Source of the DNA: Bdellovibrionota bacterium
GTDB lineage: Bacteria; Bdellovibrionota_C; UBA2361; JAFLCA01
Reading direction: 5' to 3'
Assembly (NCBI GenBank): GCA_030584005.1
Contig: CP129486.1
Coordinates: 809,556 to 873,555, forward strand
DNA: 64,000 bases
Shown: piece after piece, positions 16,628 to 25,975 of the stretch
Numbering within the stretch: position 1 is the stretch's first letter
Layout: the number at the start of each line of letters is the position of its first letter
Notes under the pieces: model-generated
Databases searched by the model: none
What the model was told of the DNA's origin: nothing
Seen by the model: only the letters and a program-made list of their open reading frames with translations
Translations under genes and position numbers: made by a program

Positions 16628-19600
16628 ATGAAATTCACTGACATTTTTGTACGGCGACCAGTACTTGCTACCTGCGTGAACCTCCTCGTGTTGATTGCGG
16701 GTATCGAGGCACTCAGAACCCTCAATGTACGCCAGTACCCCAAGAGTGACATGTCCGTGGTCACGGTGACGACCGCTTACGTGGGGGCGAGCGCAGATCT
16801 TGTACGAGGCTTTGTGAGTACCCCCCTTGAACGAGCCATCGCAAGCGCAGATGGCATCGAGTATCTGGAGTCGTCGAGTAAGTTAGGGGTCAGCACAATT
16901 ACAGCTCATTTGCGCTTGAACTACGACACAAACGACGCGCTCACCCAAATTCAATCCAAGGTCGCTCAGGTGAGGAATGACCTGCCACCGGAAGCGGAAG
17001 CCCCCATCATAAACGTTGAGTCCTCAGACAACCGATTCGCCTCAATGTATCTGAGCTTCTACTCCGATGACCTGGAACAGAATCAGATCACCGATTATCT
17101 CGTACGGGTGGTCCAACCAAAACTTACTGCCGTGAAAGGGGTGCAGAAGGCCGATGTGTTGGGGGCTCGCACCTTCGCCATGCGCGTCTGGCTAAAGCCG
17201 GACAAGCTGGCAGCTCTCAAGATGACCCCTAGTGAGGTGCGCGAAGCACTCGCCCGCAATAACTACCTCGCTGCGGTGGGGAGCACCAAGGGTTCAATGA
17301 TTAGTGTCAACCTTACGGCGAACACCGATCTCAGAACCCTTTCCGACTTCAAGCAGCTCATCTTGCGCGAGGATAATACTACGGTGATTCGACTCTCCGA
17401 TGTTGCCGATGTGGTGCTGGGAGCGGAGACCTACGACGAAGAGGTGCGGTTCGATGGACAACGCGCCACCTTCATGGGTGTGTGGGTACTTCCCAATGCG
17501 AACGCACTTGAGGTGATCCGCAATGTACGCGCTGTGATGCCGGAAATTCAGGCTCAGCTCCCTTCAGGGATGAAGTCGGGTATCCCCTACGACGCCACGG
17601 CCTACATAAATGACGCGCTCAATGAGGTAACCAAGACTCTCCTTGAAACCATTCTCATAGTAATCGTTGTAATATACCTCTTTATCGGCTCATTCCGTTC
17701 GGTGCTGGTACCTGTGGTCGCCATTCCACTTTCGCTGATCGGAGCTGGGCTGTTCATGCTTGCGCTCGGTTTCACCATTAATCTTTTAACCCTGCTGGCC
17801 ATTGTTTTAGCAGTGGGGTTGGTGGTCGATGATGCCATCGTCATGCTCGAAAACATCGAGCGCCATGTGCAGGACGGCATGAAGCCCTTCGATGCTGCTA
17901 TTCAGGGTGCACGCGAACTAATGGGGCCCACAATCGCCATGACCATCACCCTTGCCGCCGTGTACGCCCCCATTGGCTTCCAAGGCGGGTTAACAGGTGC
18001 GCTCTTTCGTGAGTTCGCCTTTACCCTTGCCGGAGCAGTGATCGTCTCGGGCTTCGTCGCCATTACCCTTTCTCCCATGATGTCATCAAAGCTCGTTTCC
18101 AAGAATCACACCCCCTCGCGGGTGAGCCGGTTCGTGGGTGATTTCTTCAATCGGCTGCGGGAGCGTTACGGTCGCGCACTCCAGGCCACACTTCGGCTGC
18201 GTGCCGAGGTCCTTACAGTTGCGGCGGTGATGATGTTTCTCACAGTCCCGTTCTATCTCTTCTCCAACAAGGAGCTTGCCCCCAGAGAAGATCAAGGGGT
18301 CCTCTTTAGCATCATTCAGGCCGCTCCTAACTCCTCAATCGAACAATCATCGCTGTATGCCCAGCGGGTAGTACAGGCTTTTCATTCCTTTCCGGAGTAT
18401 GCCCACACCTTCCAGCTGATGACTCCCACCTTTGGGTTTGGCGGCATGGTGACTAAACCGTGGAGCGACAGGTCAAGGAGCACCCTTGAAATGGAGGGGC
18501 AAGCATGGGGCATGCTCTCCTCGATCCCGGGAATCCGCACGATTGTTACCACTCCGCCGCCGCTTCCCGGAGGAAGTGATTTCCCCGTCGAGTTCATCAT
18601 CGCCTCAACCGCCGAGCCGATTCAGCTTCTTGAATACGCTAACCGGCTCGTGGGTGCCGCGTTTGAAAGCGGACTTTTCATGTTTGCGGACACTGATCTC
18701 AAATTTGATCAGCCAGAGAGTGAAATAGTAATTGATCGTGATAAGGTTGCAGCGCTCGGGCTCGATCTGACCACTGTAGGACAAGATCTCAGCGCTTACT
18801 TAGGAGGCAACTATGTGAATCGCTTCTCTATACAGGGGCGGAGTTACAAAGTAATCCCGCAGGTGAAGCGTTCAGCACGGCTCAATCCGGATCAGATATC
18901 CAGCTACTATGTCTCCGGCCCTAATGGACAGGTCATCCCCGTTTCAACCTTCGCCCGCATCAATAGCACCGTCACTCCCCGATCCTTGAATCGATTTCAG
19001 CAGCTCAACGCCGCCAAGATCCAAGGGGCACCGCGACCTGGAGCGAGTATTGACCAAGCGCTCTCATTCTTAGAAGCCGAAGCAGCGCGTATCTTGCCCC
19101 CGGGCTTCTTTGTGGATTACGCCGGCGAGTCGAGGCAACTGCGCACAGAGGGCAACGCACTGCTTGGCACTCTTGCCATGGCATTTGTGGTGATCTTTCT
19201 CGTATTGGCTGCGCAGTTTGAAAGCTTCCGTGATCCCTTTATCATTCTCTGCGGCTCGGTACCGCTGGCCCTTGCCGGCGCATTACTGTTTCCATTCCTT
19301 GATCTCACAAGCATCAATATCTATTCACAGGTCGGTCTTATTACGCTGGTTGGACTCGTCTCCAAGAATGGTATTTTGATTGTCGAGTTTGCGAATCAGC
19401 TCCAGGAGAAAGGGCATGACAAACTGACCGCTATCCAAGAGGCCGCCGTGACGCGCTTTCGACCGGTGCTCATGACCTCGGTGGCAACAGTAGTTGGTCA
19501 CTTTCCGTTGATCCTGGCTTCAGGGGCAGGCGCGGGGGCCCGTAACAGCATCGGCACCGTGCTCGTTGGCGGGATGACGATCGGAACGGTCTTTACCCTA

Positions 19601-19702
19601 TTCGTAGTGCCCTCTATCTACATGCTGCTCGCACGTGACTACTCGGATTCTAAAGAAGAAGCGACGAAGAGTATTCCCACAATCCAGGCTGTCGCTCATT
19701 AG
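16628..19702 (+). CDS. RND-family multidrug efflux pump (HAE1 type)
   Basis: A 1024-residue inner-membrane proton-driven transporter with the full two-fold layout. It starts MKFTDIFVRRPVLATCVNLL, has the first large periplasmic loop (PN1/PC1 domains), then helices 2-6 including the proton-relay helix with VGLVVDDAIVMLENIERH (Asp-Asp pair), the second periplasmic loop, and helices 8-12 ending GTVFTLFVVPSIYMLLA. It fits the AcrB/MexF/VexF-like hydrophobe-amphiphile efflux group rather than heavy-metal (CusA) pumps. It is cotranscribed with the adaptor and the TetR regulator; probable substrates are antibiotics, dyes, detergents or lipophilic metabolites. Confidence 0.95.
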   Translation: MKFTDIFVRRPVLATCVNLLVLIAGIEALRTLNVRQYPKSDMSVVTVTTAYVGASADLVRGFVSTPLERAIASADGIEYLESSSKLGVSTITAHLRLNYDTNDALTQIQSKVAQVRNDLPPEAEAPIINVESSDNRFASMYLSFYSDDLEQNQITDYLVRVVQPKLTAVKGVQKADVLGARTFAMRVWLKPDKLAALKMTPSEVREALARNNYLAAVGSTKGSMISVNLTANTDLRTLSDFKQLILREDNTTVIRLSDVADVVLGAETYDEEVRFDGQRATFMGVWVLPNANALEVIRNVRAVMPEIQAQLPSGMKSGIPYDATAYINDALNEVTKTLLETILIVIVVIYLFIGSFRSVLVPVVAIPLSLIGAGLFMLALGFTINLLTLLAIVLAVGLVVDDAIVMLENIERHVQDGMKPFDAAIQGARELMGPTIAMTITLAAVYAPIGFQGGLTGALFREFAFTLAGAVIVSGFVAITLSPMMSSKLVSKNHTPSRVSRFVGDFFNRLRERYGRALQATLRLRAEVLTVAAVMMFLTVPFYLFSNKELAPREDQGVLFSIIQAAPNSSIEQSSLYAQRVVQAFHSFPEYAHTFQLMTPTFGFGGMVTKPWSDRSRSTLEMEGQAWGMLSSIPGIRTIVTTPPPLPGGSDFPVEFIIASTAEPIQLLEYANRLVGAAFESGLFMFADTDLKFDQPESEIVIDRDKVAALGLDLTTVGQDLSAYLGGNYVNRFSIQGRSYKVIPQVKRSARLNPDQISSYYVSGPNGQVIPVSTFARINSTVTPRSLNRFQQLNAAKIQGAPRPGASIDQALSFLEAEAARILPPGFFVDYAGESRQLRTEGNALLGTLAMAFVVIFLVLAAQFESFRDPFIILCGSVPLALAGALLFPFLDLTSINIYSQVGLITLVGLVSKNGILIVEFANQLQEKGHDKLTAIQEAAVTRFRPVLMTSVATVVGHFPLILASGAGAGARNSIGTVLVGGMTIGTVFTLFVVPSIYMLLARDYSDSKEEATKSIPTIQAVAH

Positions 19703-19879
19703 GACAGTTGGTTGAACAGAATGCTGCCTTGCCCTTGCTTGGCGAATTCCGACTTGCGGCGTAACCGAGGAGGTTGACGATCGGAGCTTTATTGAGCGCC
19801 TTCGCCGGCATAGAATGAGCGCGTAGTGCTGAGCACGCTTCCCCGCGCCGCCGATTGGTTCATGCATAAGGAGATTCCA

Positions 19880-20350
19880 ATGCAGATTCGCGCTGCTTCA
19901 CACGGAGACATCGCCCCCCTTGCCGCCATATATGTTGCGGCCTTTAAGGTTGTTGATCCCTCTGAACGCTGGACAGAAGCACGCGCAGCGGAGCTCCTGT
20001 CATTCTTCCTGAACGCTCAGCCCCGACTAGCATTCATCGCTGAGATCGACGGCCAAGCCATAGGCGGAATATGCGGACTGTTAAAACCCTGGTGGGATGG
20101 CGCCCATCTGGTTGAAACCGAGATCTTCGTTGCTCCAGAATCGCAGCGCCGTGGAGTTGGACAGGCTCTCCTTAGCCACTTCATCGCGACAGCGCGGGAA
20201 AAGCACGGCGCTACCATCATGGAGTCGATTACCTTTGCAGATCTCGATTTTCCTGCCTCATGGTACATGCGGCTTGGGTTCAAAGATAAAGTGAGCTGGA
20301 GAATGCTTCACGGAGAGACGGAAACACTGGCGAAGCAGCTCCGCCGCTAG
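19880..20350 (+). CDS. GNAT-family N-acetyltransferase
   Basis: A 156-residue acetyltransferase. The acetyl-CoA pyrophosphate loop is ESQRRGVGQALLSHF (R/Q-x-x-G-x-G/A), after the beta-4 strand ETEIFVAPE, and the end FPASWYMRLGFKDK is the usual Tyr-containing beta-6/7 region. The start at 19880 is fixed by AAGGAG seven bases upstream. The substrate is unknown. The TAG stop (20348-20350) lies in the CTAGAAG sequence that opens a palindromic repeat array, so the repeat supplies the end of the gene. Confidence 0.9.
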   Translation: MQIRAASHGDIAPLAAIYVAAFKVVDPSERWTEARAAELLSFFLNAQPRLAFIAEIDGQAIGGICGLLKPWWDGAHLVETEIFVAPESQRRGVGQALLSHFIATAREKHGATIMESITFADLDFPASWYMRLGFKDKVSWRMLHGETETLAKQLRR

Positions 20351-20355
20351 AAGTC

Positions 20356-20541
20356 ATTTTTAAAGTGGCCATGGATGGCCATTTAAAAATCGCTCCAAGC
20401 TCGGCGTAGGGCCCGAAACGCCTACGCCTCGCGCGTCGCTCCAAACGCATCCGGCGTTTGCCGCGCCATCCCTGGCGCGGCTAGAAGCTATTTATAGAAT
20501 AGCTTCTAGGGATACGGCGAATAACTGCAGCGTATCCCTAG
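20356..20541. repeat. Array of six palindromes (composite intergenic repeat, site A)
   Basis: Six inverted repeats lie side by side in about 190 bp: 20356-20390 (ATTTTTAAA..TTAAAAAT around GGCCATGGATGGCC), 20403-20428 (GGCGTAGG..CCTACGCC), 20443-20459 (AAACGC..GCGTTT), 20460-20481 (GCCGCGCCA..TGGCGCGGC, 9-bp perfect stem), 20481-20509 (CTAGAAGCTATT..AATAGCTTCTAG, 12-bp stem) and 20506-20541 (CTAGGGATACG..CGTATCCCTAG, 11-bp stem). The last two share a CTAG. Parts recur at 26683-26806, 49226-49371, 52871-52902 and 62618-62644. The 215 bp between the array and 20757 show no gene. Confidence 0.9.
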
Positions 20542-20756
20542 AGATATCGAGACCGTACTAGGAGACTGCCTAAGTAAGAGTGGTAGCCGTTAGTGCCGCC
20601 AGAGCGGTCTCCAGGAAGAGTATTTTGCTGGCTTGTCGATTTCGGATCTCTCCTTTGGTACATTTTGTCTTGGCATCGCTCGCGCAGCGTGCGCACACTC
20701 AGAGCTGGTCTTTCCTTACAGTGCGCGATCCTGTCAACGAAACTGTGGAGTTTTAG

Positions 20757-21848
20757 ATGAGAGCCGCCCTCTGTATTGTGCTTCTGCATGTCTGGGCGCT
20801 GGCCTGCCCCGAGATAACCAAAGCGGATCCTTTTTCTCCGCAGCGTGCCCTGAAAGTTGGTGTCATCCAATCTCTTACCGGTATTGCCGCTGAAGACGGG
20901 AAGACTACGTTGCAAGCTCTTCAGCTTGCCGCCAACGAGCTGAATAGGGACGGGGTTACGCGAGTCGAGCTTCTCGTTCAGGATGACGGCACGGAGGCAA
21001 AGAATGCAGTTACGGCATACAAAAAGCTCGCCGCCAGCGGTGTTGATGCCGTCGTGGGTCCGACATGGAGCTTTACCATGAACTCCGTGATCCCGCTTGC
21101 CGCACAGGATCAGATTCCAATCATAAATACTTCAACAATTCCTGAATGCCTTGATCTTAAGAAGTCAGGGGGTGCCGCTTTTAGCACCGCTATCTCGGTA
21201 GCCGAACATGCGCGCATTTTTGGGGAATACCTCGAGCAGAAACCAACGACGACAAGTATAATCATTCATACCAACAATAGCTGGGGAGAGGCGCAGCGTG
21301 TTGCGTATCGACAGGTGTTGAATGAACAGGGCATCACCGTTCTGCGAGAGATTCCGGGGGTGAATTTTGACGCCAATGACTGGCGGGCATCGCTCCCGGC
21401 CTTAAAGGCCTTGCAGCCCGGGCTCTGGGTGCTTCTAGTAAACAGGGCAGATTTAGATACTCTTATTCGACAGATGAGAGCATTGGGAATCACAGCTCCC
21501 GTTTACGCATCGTACCATTTTGCGGACACTCTTCGCCTTCACAATCACGATAAGGTATACGGGGACGTCTGCTACTCTCAAACGTTTCAACCTACTCCAT
21601 CCGAAGTTGCCTTCGCTGCCAAGTTCAAGGCCGCCTTTGGTTCCGATCCGCAAGCCTTCGCCGACAACACATACGACACTCTCTTTCTCCTCTATCGTGC
21701 CTTTGAACGGTCCCTGTTTAAGGAGGTATCGCTCCGAGAGGCCCTCATGGGCACTACCTACAGCGGAGTTGTCGGCGAGTACCGCTTTGACTCTCAGCGA
21801 ACCTTTAGTATCGGCAAAGGGCTTCTAGAGTGCGTCCCGGGGCGTTAA
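20757..21848 (+). CDS. Periplasmic binding protein of the Leu/Ile/Val (type I) family, orphan
   Basis: A 363-residue exported protein. A hydrophobic signal (about 1-22, AALCIVLLHVWALACPEI) precedes the mature domain LKVGVIQSLTGIAAEDG, the standard opening of LivJ/AmiC-type substrate-binding proteins. VVGPTWSFTMNSVIPLA and PIINTSTIPECL form the ligand cleft; the second lobe includes VYGDVCYSQTFQ. A lipoprotein Cys is possible (LACPEI) but the lipobox is poor. No permease or ATPase genes are adjacent, so it may serve an unlinked transporter or a sensor. The ligand is unknown. Confidence 0.85.
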   Translation: MRAALCIVLLHVWALACPEITKADPFSPQRALKVGVIQSLTGIAAEDGKTTLQALQLAANELNRDGVTRVELLVQDDGTEAKNAVTAYKKLAASGVDAVVGPTWSFTMNSVIPLAAQDQIPIINTSTIPECLDLKKSGGAAFSTAISVAEHARIFGEYLEQKPTTTSIIIHTNNSWGEAQRVAYRQVLNEQGITVLREIPGVNFDANDWRASLPALKALQPGLWVLLVNRADLDTLIRQMRALGITAPVYASYHFADTLRLHNHDKVYGDVCYSQTFQPTPSEVAFAAKFKAAFGSDPQAFADNTYDTLFLLYRAFERSLFKEVSLREALMGTTYSGVVGEYRFDSQRTFSIGKGLLECVPGR

Positions 21849-21960
21849 TGCTCCAGAGCAAGTGGATGACCTTGTCAGGTGAACTGCGCTGATATTCTCT
21901 AACTCGCTGATATTACTGCGTGCAGTATGAAGCGCGGGCGTCTTCCTACTCTTGTCGTTT

Positions 21961-21991
21961 TTAACCTAACTTCTACAATATTTAGTATAAT
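21961..21991 (+). promoter_or_regulatory. Candidate promoter for glutamine synthetase
   Basis: A perfect TATAAT lies at 21986-21991, with a weak -35-like TTAACC at 21961-21966 (19-bp spacer), about 75 bp before the start at 22065. The surrounding 21950-22060 is markedly AT-rich. Only the -10 hexamer is convincing. Confidence 0.35.
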
Positions 21992-22064
21992 TAGCTTGTA
22001 GATTATCATTAATTGGATTATTCCAAAGCTAACTTTTCCTGTTTTTAGCTATAAAAGGACCTTT

Positions 22065-23507
22065 ATGACCAATCCTGAGCTCCGTAACTTCCTAGAAATC
22101 CCCTATGAAGAGCTTGAGGAGCGAAATCTGGAGGCAAAGCGCAAAGTTGAAAATCGGACGGCCGATCACACCTTACAGGAAGAGTACCTGCGCTACCTGT
22201 TCGACGAAAAAAGACTCAAAGCGGTGACGGTTTGCTTCTCGGACCTGGAGGGGCGCTTCCACATGCTCGATTATGACAAGAAGTTCCTCCTTAGCTCGCA
22301 TGACAACCTCACTTTTGATGGCTCCTCGATTCGCGGCTTCTCGGTGGTGCGTGAATCCGACCTGAGACTCTCCGTTGACTGGGGAAGCTTTCGTTGGCTC
22401 CCCTCCGATGTATTCGGACCTGGCAAGGTGATGGTCTTTGGTCTCATCCGCGATCGGGACGGTTCCCCATATGGCTCCGACATGCGATTCAGATTGAAGC
22501 TCTTCTTGGATGAGCTGGCCCGCGAGCATGGCTACCGAGCAAACATCTCGGTGGAGTGCGAAGGGTTTCTCTTTCAGGGTGTCAATGCAGAGCAGCGCTA
22601 CACATCGCATGAGGGCTTTCAACTTGTTTCTTCCGGCGGATATTTCAATTCGCTGCCCAAAGATCCTTTGAAGCTCTTCATTGATTCACTCGCTGAGGCG
22701 CAGAGAAGTCTTGGCTTCGAGAACGAAAAGGATCACCCGGAAGTGGCTCCGTCCCAATTCGAGCTGAATTACAAATATACCGATGCATTGCTCGCCGCGG
22801 ATCAACTGCAGCTTTACAAACTCACGGCGCGCCAGATCGCCAATAACATGGGGCTTACTGCGTCGTTCTTGCCGAAGCCTGTATCGGGCATTAATGGCAA
22901 CGGCATGCACTGCAATATCTCCATTTCCAAGGAGAGCAAGAACATATTCTTCGACGCCAAGGGAGAAGATCAGCTGTCGAGCTTTGCATGGCAGTTCGTC
23001 GATAGGATACTCAACAACGCCAACGACATCTGCTTGGCGCTCAATCCAAGTGTGAACGCGTATCGACGGCTTGATCCGCACTTTGAGGCGCCGAATCAAA
23101 TCAAATCATCGGCAGTGGATCGAACCTCGATGATTCGGGTGCCCCTCGCCAATGAGAAAGCTTCGCGCATTGAGGTGAGATCGGTCGCCCCCGATGCCGG
23201 TCCCTATCTGGCCTTCCTGACCCTGCTCCACACGGGACTACGTGGACCGATGACTGAGGCGCTCACCTCGGAGAACCGTCGAACCCGCACCCGCTTCCTT
23301 CCTGGGAACATTTATGATGCCGTGCGCCTTTTCAAGGGTAGCACCTATCTTGGGGAGATGATCGGTGAGGACAACCGCGAGAAGTTTGTCGATAGAAAAC
23401 TCGCCAGTGCCGATCGCTGTCCGCGGGAGCTGGGAACAATTGTCAAAACAGAGGAGGTTCGCTTCCATCACGAAGTAACGAACCAGTATCTTTGGTCGCA
23501 ATTTTAG
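22065..23507 (+). CDS. glnA: Glutamine synthetase family protein (GSI-like)
   Basis: A 480-residue enzyme of the glutamine synthetase fold. An N-terminal extension of about 45 residues precedes the beta-grasp domain, which ends LTFDGSSIRGF (active-site latch). Catalytic motifs follow: ECEGFLF, the Glu in PEVAPSQFEL, PKPVSGINGNGMHCN (usual xKPxxGxNGSGMH) and the Arg segment NAYRRLDPHFEAPN...DRTSMIRVP. The region after RTRFLPGNIYDAVRLF resembles the adenylylation loop, with a Tyr preserved, but its context differs from the enterobacterial NLYDLPP. It is likely the ammonia-assimilating enzyme; a gamma-glutamyl-amine ligase role is possible because the window shows no companion nitrogen genes. 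An AT-rich upstream region holds a candidate promoter. Confidence 0.85.
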   Translation: MTNPELRNFLEIPYEELEERNLEAKRKVENRTADHTLQEEYLRYLFDEKRLKAVTVCFSDLEGRFHMLDYDKKFLLSSHDNLTFDGSSIRGFSVVRESDLRLSVDWGSFRWLPSDVFGPGKVMVFGLIRDRDGSPYGSDMRFRLKLFLDELAREHGYRANISVECEGFLFQGVNAEQRYTSHEGFQLVSSGGYFNSLPKDPLKLFIDSLAEAQRSLGFENEKDHPEVAPSQFELNYKYTDALLAADQLQLYKLTARQIANNMGLTASFLPKPVSGINGNGMHCNISISKESKNIFFDAKGEDQLSSFAWQFVDRILNNANDICLALNPSVNAYRRLDPHFEAPNQIKSSAVDRTSMIRVPLANEKASRIEVRSVAPDAGPYLAFLTLLHTGLRGPMTEALTSENRRTRTRFLPGNIYDAVRLFKGSTYLGEMIGEDNREKFVDRKLASADRCPRELGTIVKTEEVRFHHEVTNQYLWSQF

Positions 23508-23667
23508 GCCCAATGGCGCGATAGGTGGATGCGACAGTCTGCGCGCTCGAGCGTTCGCCTCGCTGCTTGGTTCTTCCGGCAAGGACTCTCCCCTCCTTTT
23601 GGCGTTTCCTTTTCTGCTCCGGCTGGGGTACAACTCAAGGCATTCGCCTATCAATTTGCATGTGTTT

Positions 23668-24954
23668 ATGAGCAGCTCCCCGCGCATCGCTGTTGTTGGA
23701 CTGGGCTACGTCGGATTACCCCTGGCATTGGCCTTTGCAAGACGTTTTCCCGGTGTTGTCGGGTTCGATGTAAACGCCGAGAAGATCGAAAGGCTGAAGC
23801 GCGGTATTGATGTCACCCATGAAGGCCTTGAGGCGGAGATCAAGGACAGCGCCATCAAGTTCACTGCCGACGCATCGGAACTCAAGCGCTGCGACTTCCT
23901 TGTCGTTGCAGTGCCGACCCCGGTAGATGGAAACCGGACGCCCGACCTGTCCCCCCTGGAGAGCGCCTGTGATTTAATCGGGCCCGTACTGCAGCGAGGC
24001 TCCACCGTGGTATTCGAGTCCACGGTATACCCTGGAGTAACCGAAGAGATTTGCGGACCGCGGCTCGCCAAGGTGTCCGGCCTAGTGCAAGGAAGAGACT
24101 TTAAGCTTGGATATTCACCGGAACGTATCAATCCCGGGGACAAACTGCACAGCTTGGAGAAGGTAGTCAAGGTCGTTTCCGGAGAAGACGCTAGAACCCT
24201 CGACCTTGTGGCCTCTGTCTATGGAGCCGTGGTAACGGCAGGGGTGCATCGCGCTTCGTCAATCAAGGTTGCGGAAGCAGCGAAGGTAATCGAGAACACT
24301 CAACGCGATCTCAACATAGCGCTGATGAACGAACTGGCGATGATCTTTGACCGCATGCAGATCTCAACGCGTGAAGTACTCGATGCCGCTTCGACAAAAT
24401 GGAATTTTCTGCGATTCTCTCCCGGTCTTGTCGGCGGCCACTGTATCGGAGTTGACCCTTACTACCTTACCACCAAGGCTCAACAACTGGGGTATCATCC
24501 TCAGGTGATACTCGCCGGAAGACGCATCAATGATGGCATGGGGGTATTTGTCGCACAGCGCACCGTCAAGCTTCTTGCCTGCAATGGATTCCAAGTCCGC
24601 GGGAGTCGCATCGGCATCCTCGGTATGACTTTCAAGGAGAACGTGGCCGATGTCAGAAACAGCAGGGTCCCTGAAATTATCCAGGAACTCAAGGAGTTCG
24701 GCATTGAAGTGCTCGTGCACGATCCATTTGCCGACGCTGAGGAAGCAACGCGCGAATACGGTATTCACCTCGCTCCATTGGATGCATTGACGAATCTCGA
24801 TGGACTTCTCGTTGCTGTAGCCCACGACGGATTTAAGTCGCTCAGAGCGGAAGCGCTTTGCCGGATGCTGCGACATCGAGCGATATTAGTGGATGTAAAG
24901 TCTTTATACAGCAGAGCGGACTTCCCGGAATCAGTTACCTATTGGAGCTTATGA
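23668..24954 (+). CDS. tviB: UDP-N-acetyl-D-hexosamine 6-dehydrogenase (TviB/WbpO type)
   Basis: A 428-residue NAD-dependent four-electron dehydrogenase that makes UDP-N-acetylhexosaminuronic acid for surface polysaccharide. The Rossmann motif is GLGYVGLPLALAFARRF at the N-terminus. The dimer segment VAEAAKVIENTQRDLNIALMNELA and the catalytic Cys in GLVGGHCIGVDPYYL are intact; the C-terminal NAD-sugar domain has GMTFKENVADVRNSR. The start at 23668 matches the family N-terminus; the longer frame from 23599 adds unconserved residues. It overlaps the next gene by four bases (ATGA). The pair matches the tviB-tviC couple of Vi antigen and O-antigen synthesis. Confidence 0.9.
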   Translation: MSSSPRIAVVGLGYVGLPLALAFARRFPGVVGFDVNAEKIERLKRGIDVTHEGLEAEIKDSAIKFTADASELKRCDFLVVAVPTPVDGNRTPDLSPLESACDLIGPVLQRGSTVVFESTVYPGVTEEICGPRLAKVSGLVQGRDFKLGYSPERINPGDKLHSLEKVVKVVSGEDARTLDLVASVYGAVVTAGVHRASSIKVAEAAKVIENTQRDLNIALMNELAMIFDRMQISTREVLDAASTKWNFLRFSPGLVGGHCIGVDPYYLTTKAQQLGYHPQVILAGRRINDGMGVFVAQRTVKLLACNGFQVRGSRIGILGMTFKENVADVRNSRVPEIIQELKEFGIEVLVHDPFADAEEATREYGIHLAPLDALTNLDGLLVAVAHDGFKSLRAEALCRMLRHRAILVDVKSLYSRADFPESVTYWSL

Positions 24955-25970
24955 GTGATAGGTATGCGACATGTCTCGCTGCGTTACGCGCACAACCGCT
25001 GCACTGGCTTGTCACGGGTGCGGCGGGTTTCATAGGCTCGCATCTTGTAGAGACGCTCCTTAGATACGATCAATTTGTGTGCGGCCTTGATAATTTTTCA
25101 ACCGGAAGAAGAGAGAACCTCGAGGCTCTTGCTCGCTCCCTTTCCCCCGAGCACATCGCCCGTTTTCGATTTATCGAGGGAGATATCCTGGACCCTGCTT
25201 GCTGCCTCGAAGCGGCCAAGGGAGCGCAGCTCATACTGCATGAGGCAGCGCTTGGTTCGGTTTCCCGCTCCGTCAAAGACCCGGTGCTCTCTAATCGGGT
25301 CAACGTTGAAGGGTTCCTTCAGCTGCTGCTCGCCGCGCGAGCGTGCGGGGTCAGGCGTGTCGTCTATGCTTCTTCAAGCTCGGTGTACGGAGATACATCC
25401 CACTTTCCGATGGTCGAGCACATTCTTGGGTCGCTGCAATCACCGTATGCGACGACGAAGCGCTTCAACGAATTGTATGCACAGGTATTTTGCAGACTAT
25501 ACGGCATGGACCTGGTGGGGCTGCGCTATTTCAACGTGTTCGGTCCGCGCCAGAACCCTGAGGGAGAATACGCGGCGGTGATTCCACGCTGGATTCATTC
25601 CCGTCTGGGCGGTCAGCAATGCACCATTTTTGGCGATGGCACGACATCACGCGACTTTTGCTACGTAGACAACGTAGTGCAAGCCAATTTGCTTGCCGCT
25701 ACCACTCCGGCCAATATCACAGGCGAGGTGTTCAACATCGCGTTGGGCGGAGAGACCTCATTGATTGACCTCTATTCAATGATTGATTCGGCTAGCTCAA
25801 CCAATCCCGCCGACCCGCGCTTTACCAACTTCCGGCCGGGTGACATTCACAGATCACGGGCTGACATAAGCAAAGCGTCAAAAACGCTTGGATACCATCC
25901 TGCCGTCTTAGTTGCTGATGGAATTAGACGGACGGTGGAATACTTTAAGACGAGTGGCTCAAAACGGTAA
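24951..25970 (+). CDS. tviC: UDP-N-acetylglucosamine(uronate) 4-epimerase (TviC/WbpP type)
   Basis: A 339-residue short-chain dehydrogenase-type epimerase. The NAD motif is [17 protein letters not shown], the 2'-OH-binding segment is [15 protein letters not shown], and the catalytic Ser/Tyr/Lys are in [10 protein letters not shown] and [40 protein letters not shown] is the WbpP-like substrate signature. The start at 24951 is coupled to the dehydrogenase gene, so together they yield UDP-GalNAcA-type sugars. No glycosyltransferase is adjacent. Confidence 0.9.
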   Translation: MSDRYATCLAALRAQPLHWLVTGAAGFIGSHLVETLLRYDQFVCGLDNFSTGRRENLEALARSLSPEHIARFRFIEGDILDPACCLEAAKGAQLILHEAALGSVSRSVKDPVLSNRVNVEGFLQLLLAARACGVRRVVYASSSSVYGDTSHFPMVEHILGSLQSPYATTKRFNELYAQVFCRLYGMDLVGLRYFNVFGPRQNPEGEYAAVIPRWIHSRLGGQQCTIFGDGTTSRDFCYVDNVVQANLLAATTPANITGEVFNIALGGETSLIDLYSMIDSASSTNPADPRFTNFRPGDIHRSRADISKASKTLGYHPAVLVADGIRRTVEYFKTSGSKR

Positions 25971-25975
25971 CTCCG

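Noticed and set aside
20347..20545. Palindrome array considered as a CRISPR array
   Set aside because: Units differ from one another and there are no regular spacers.
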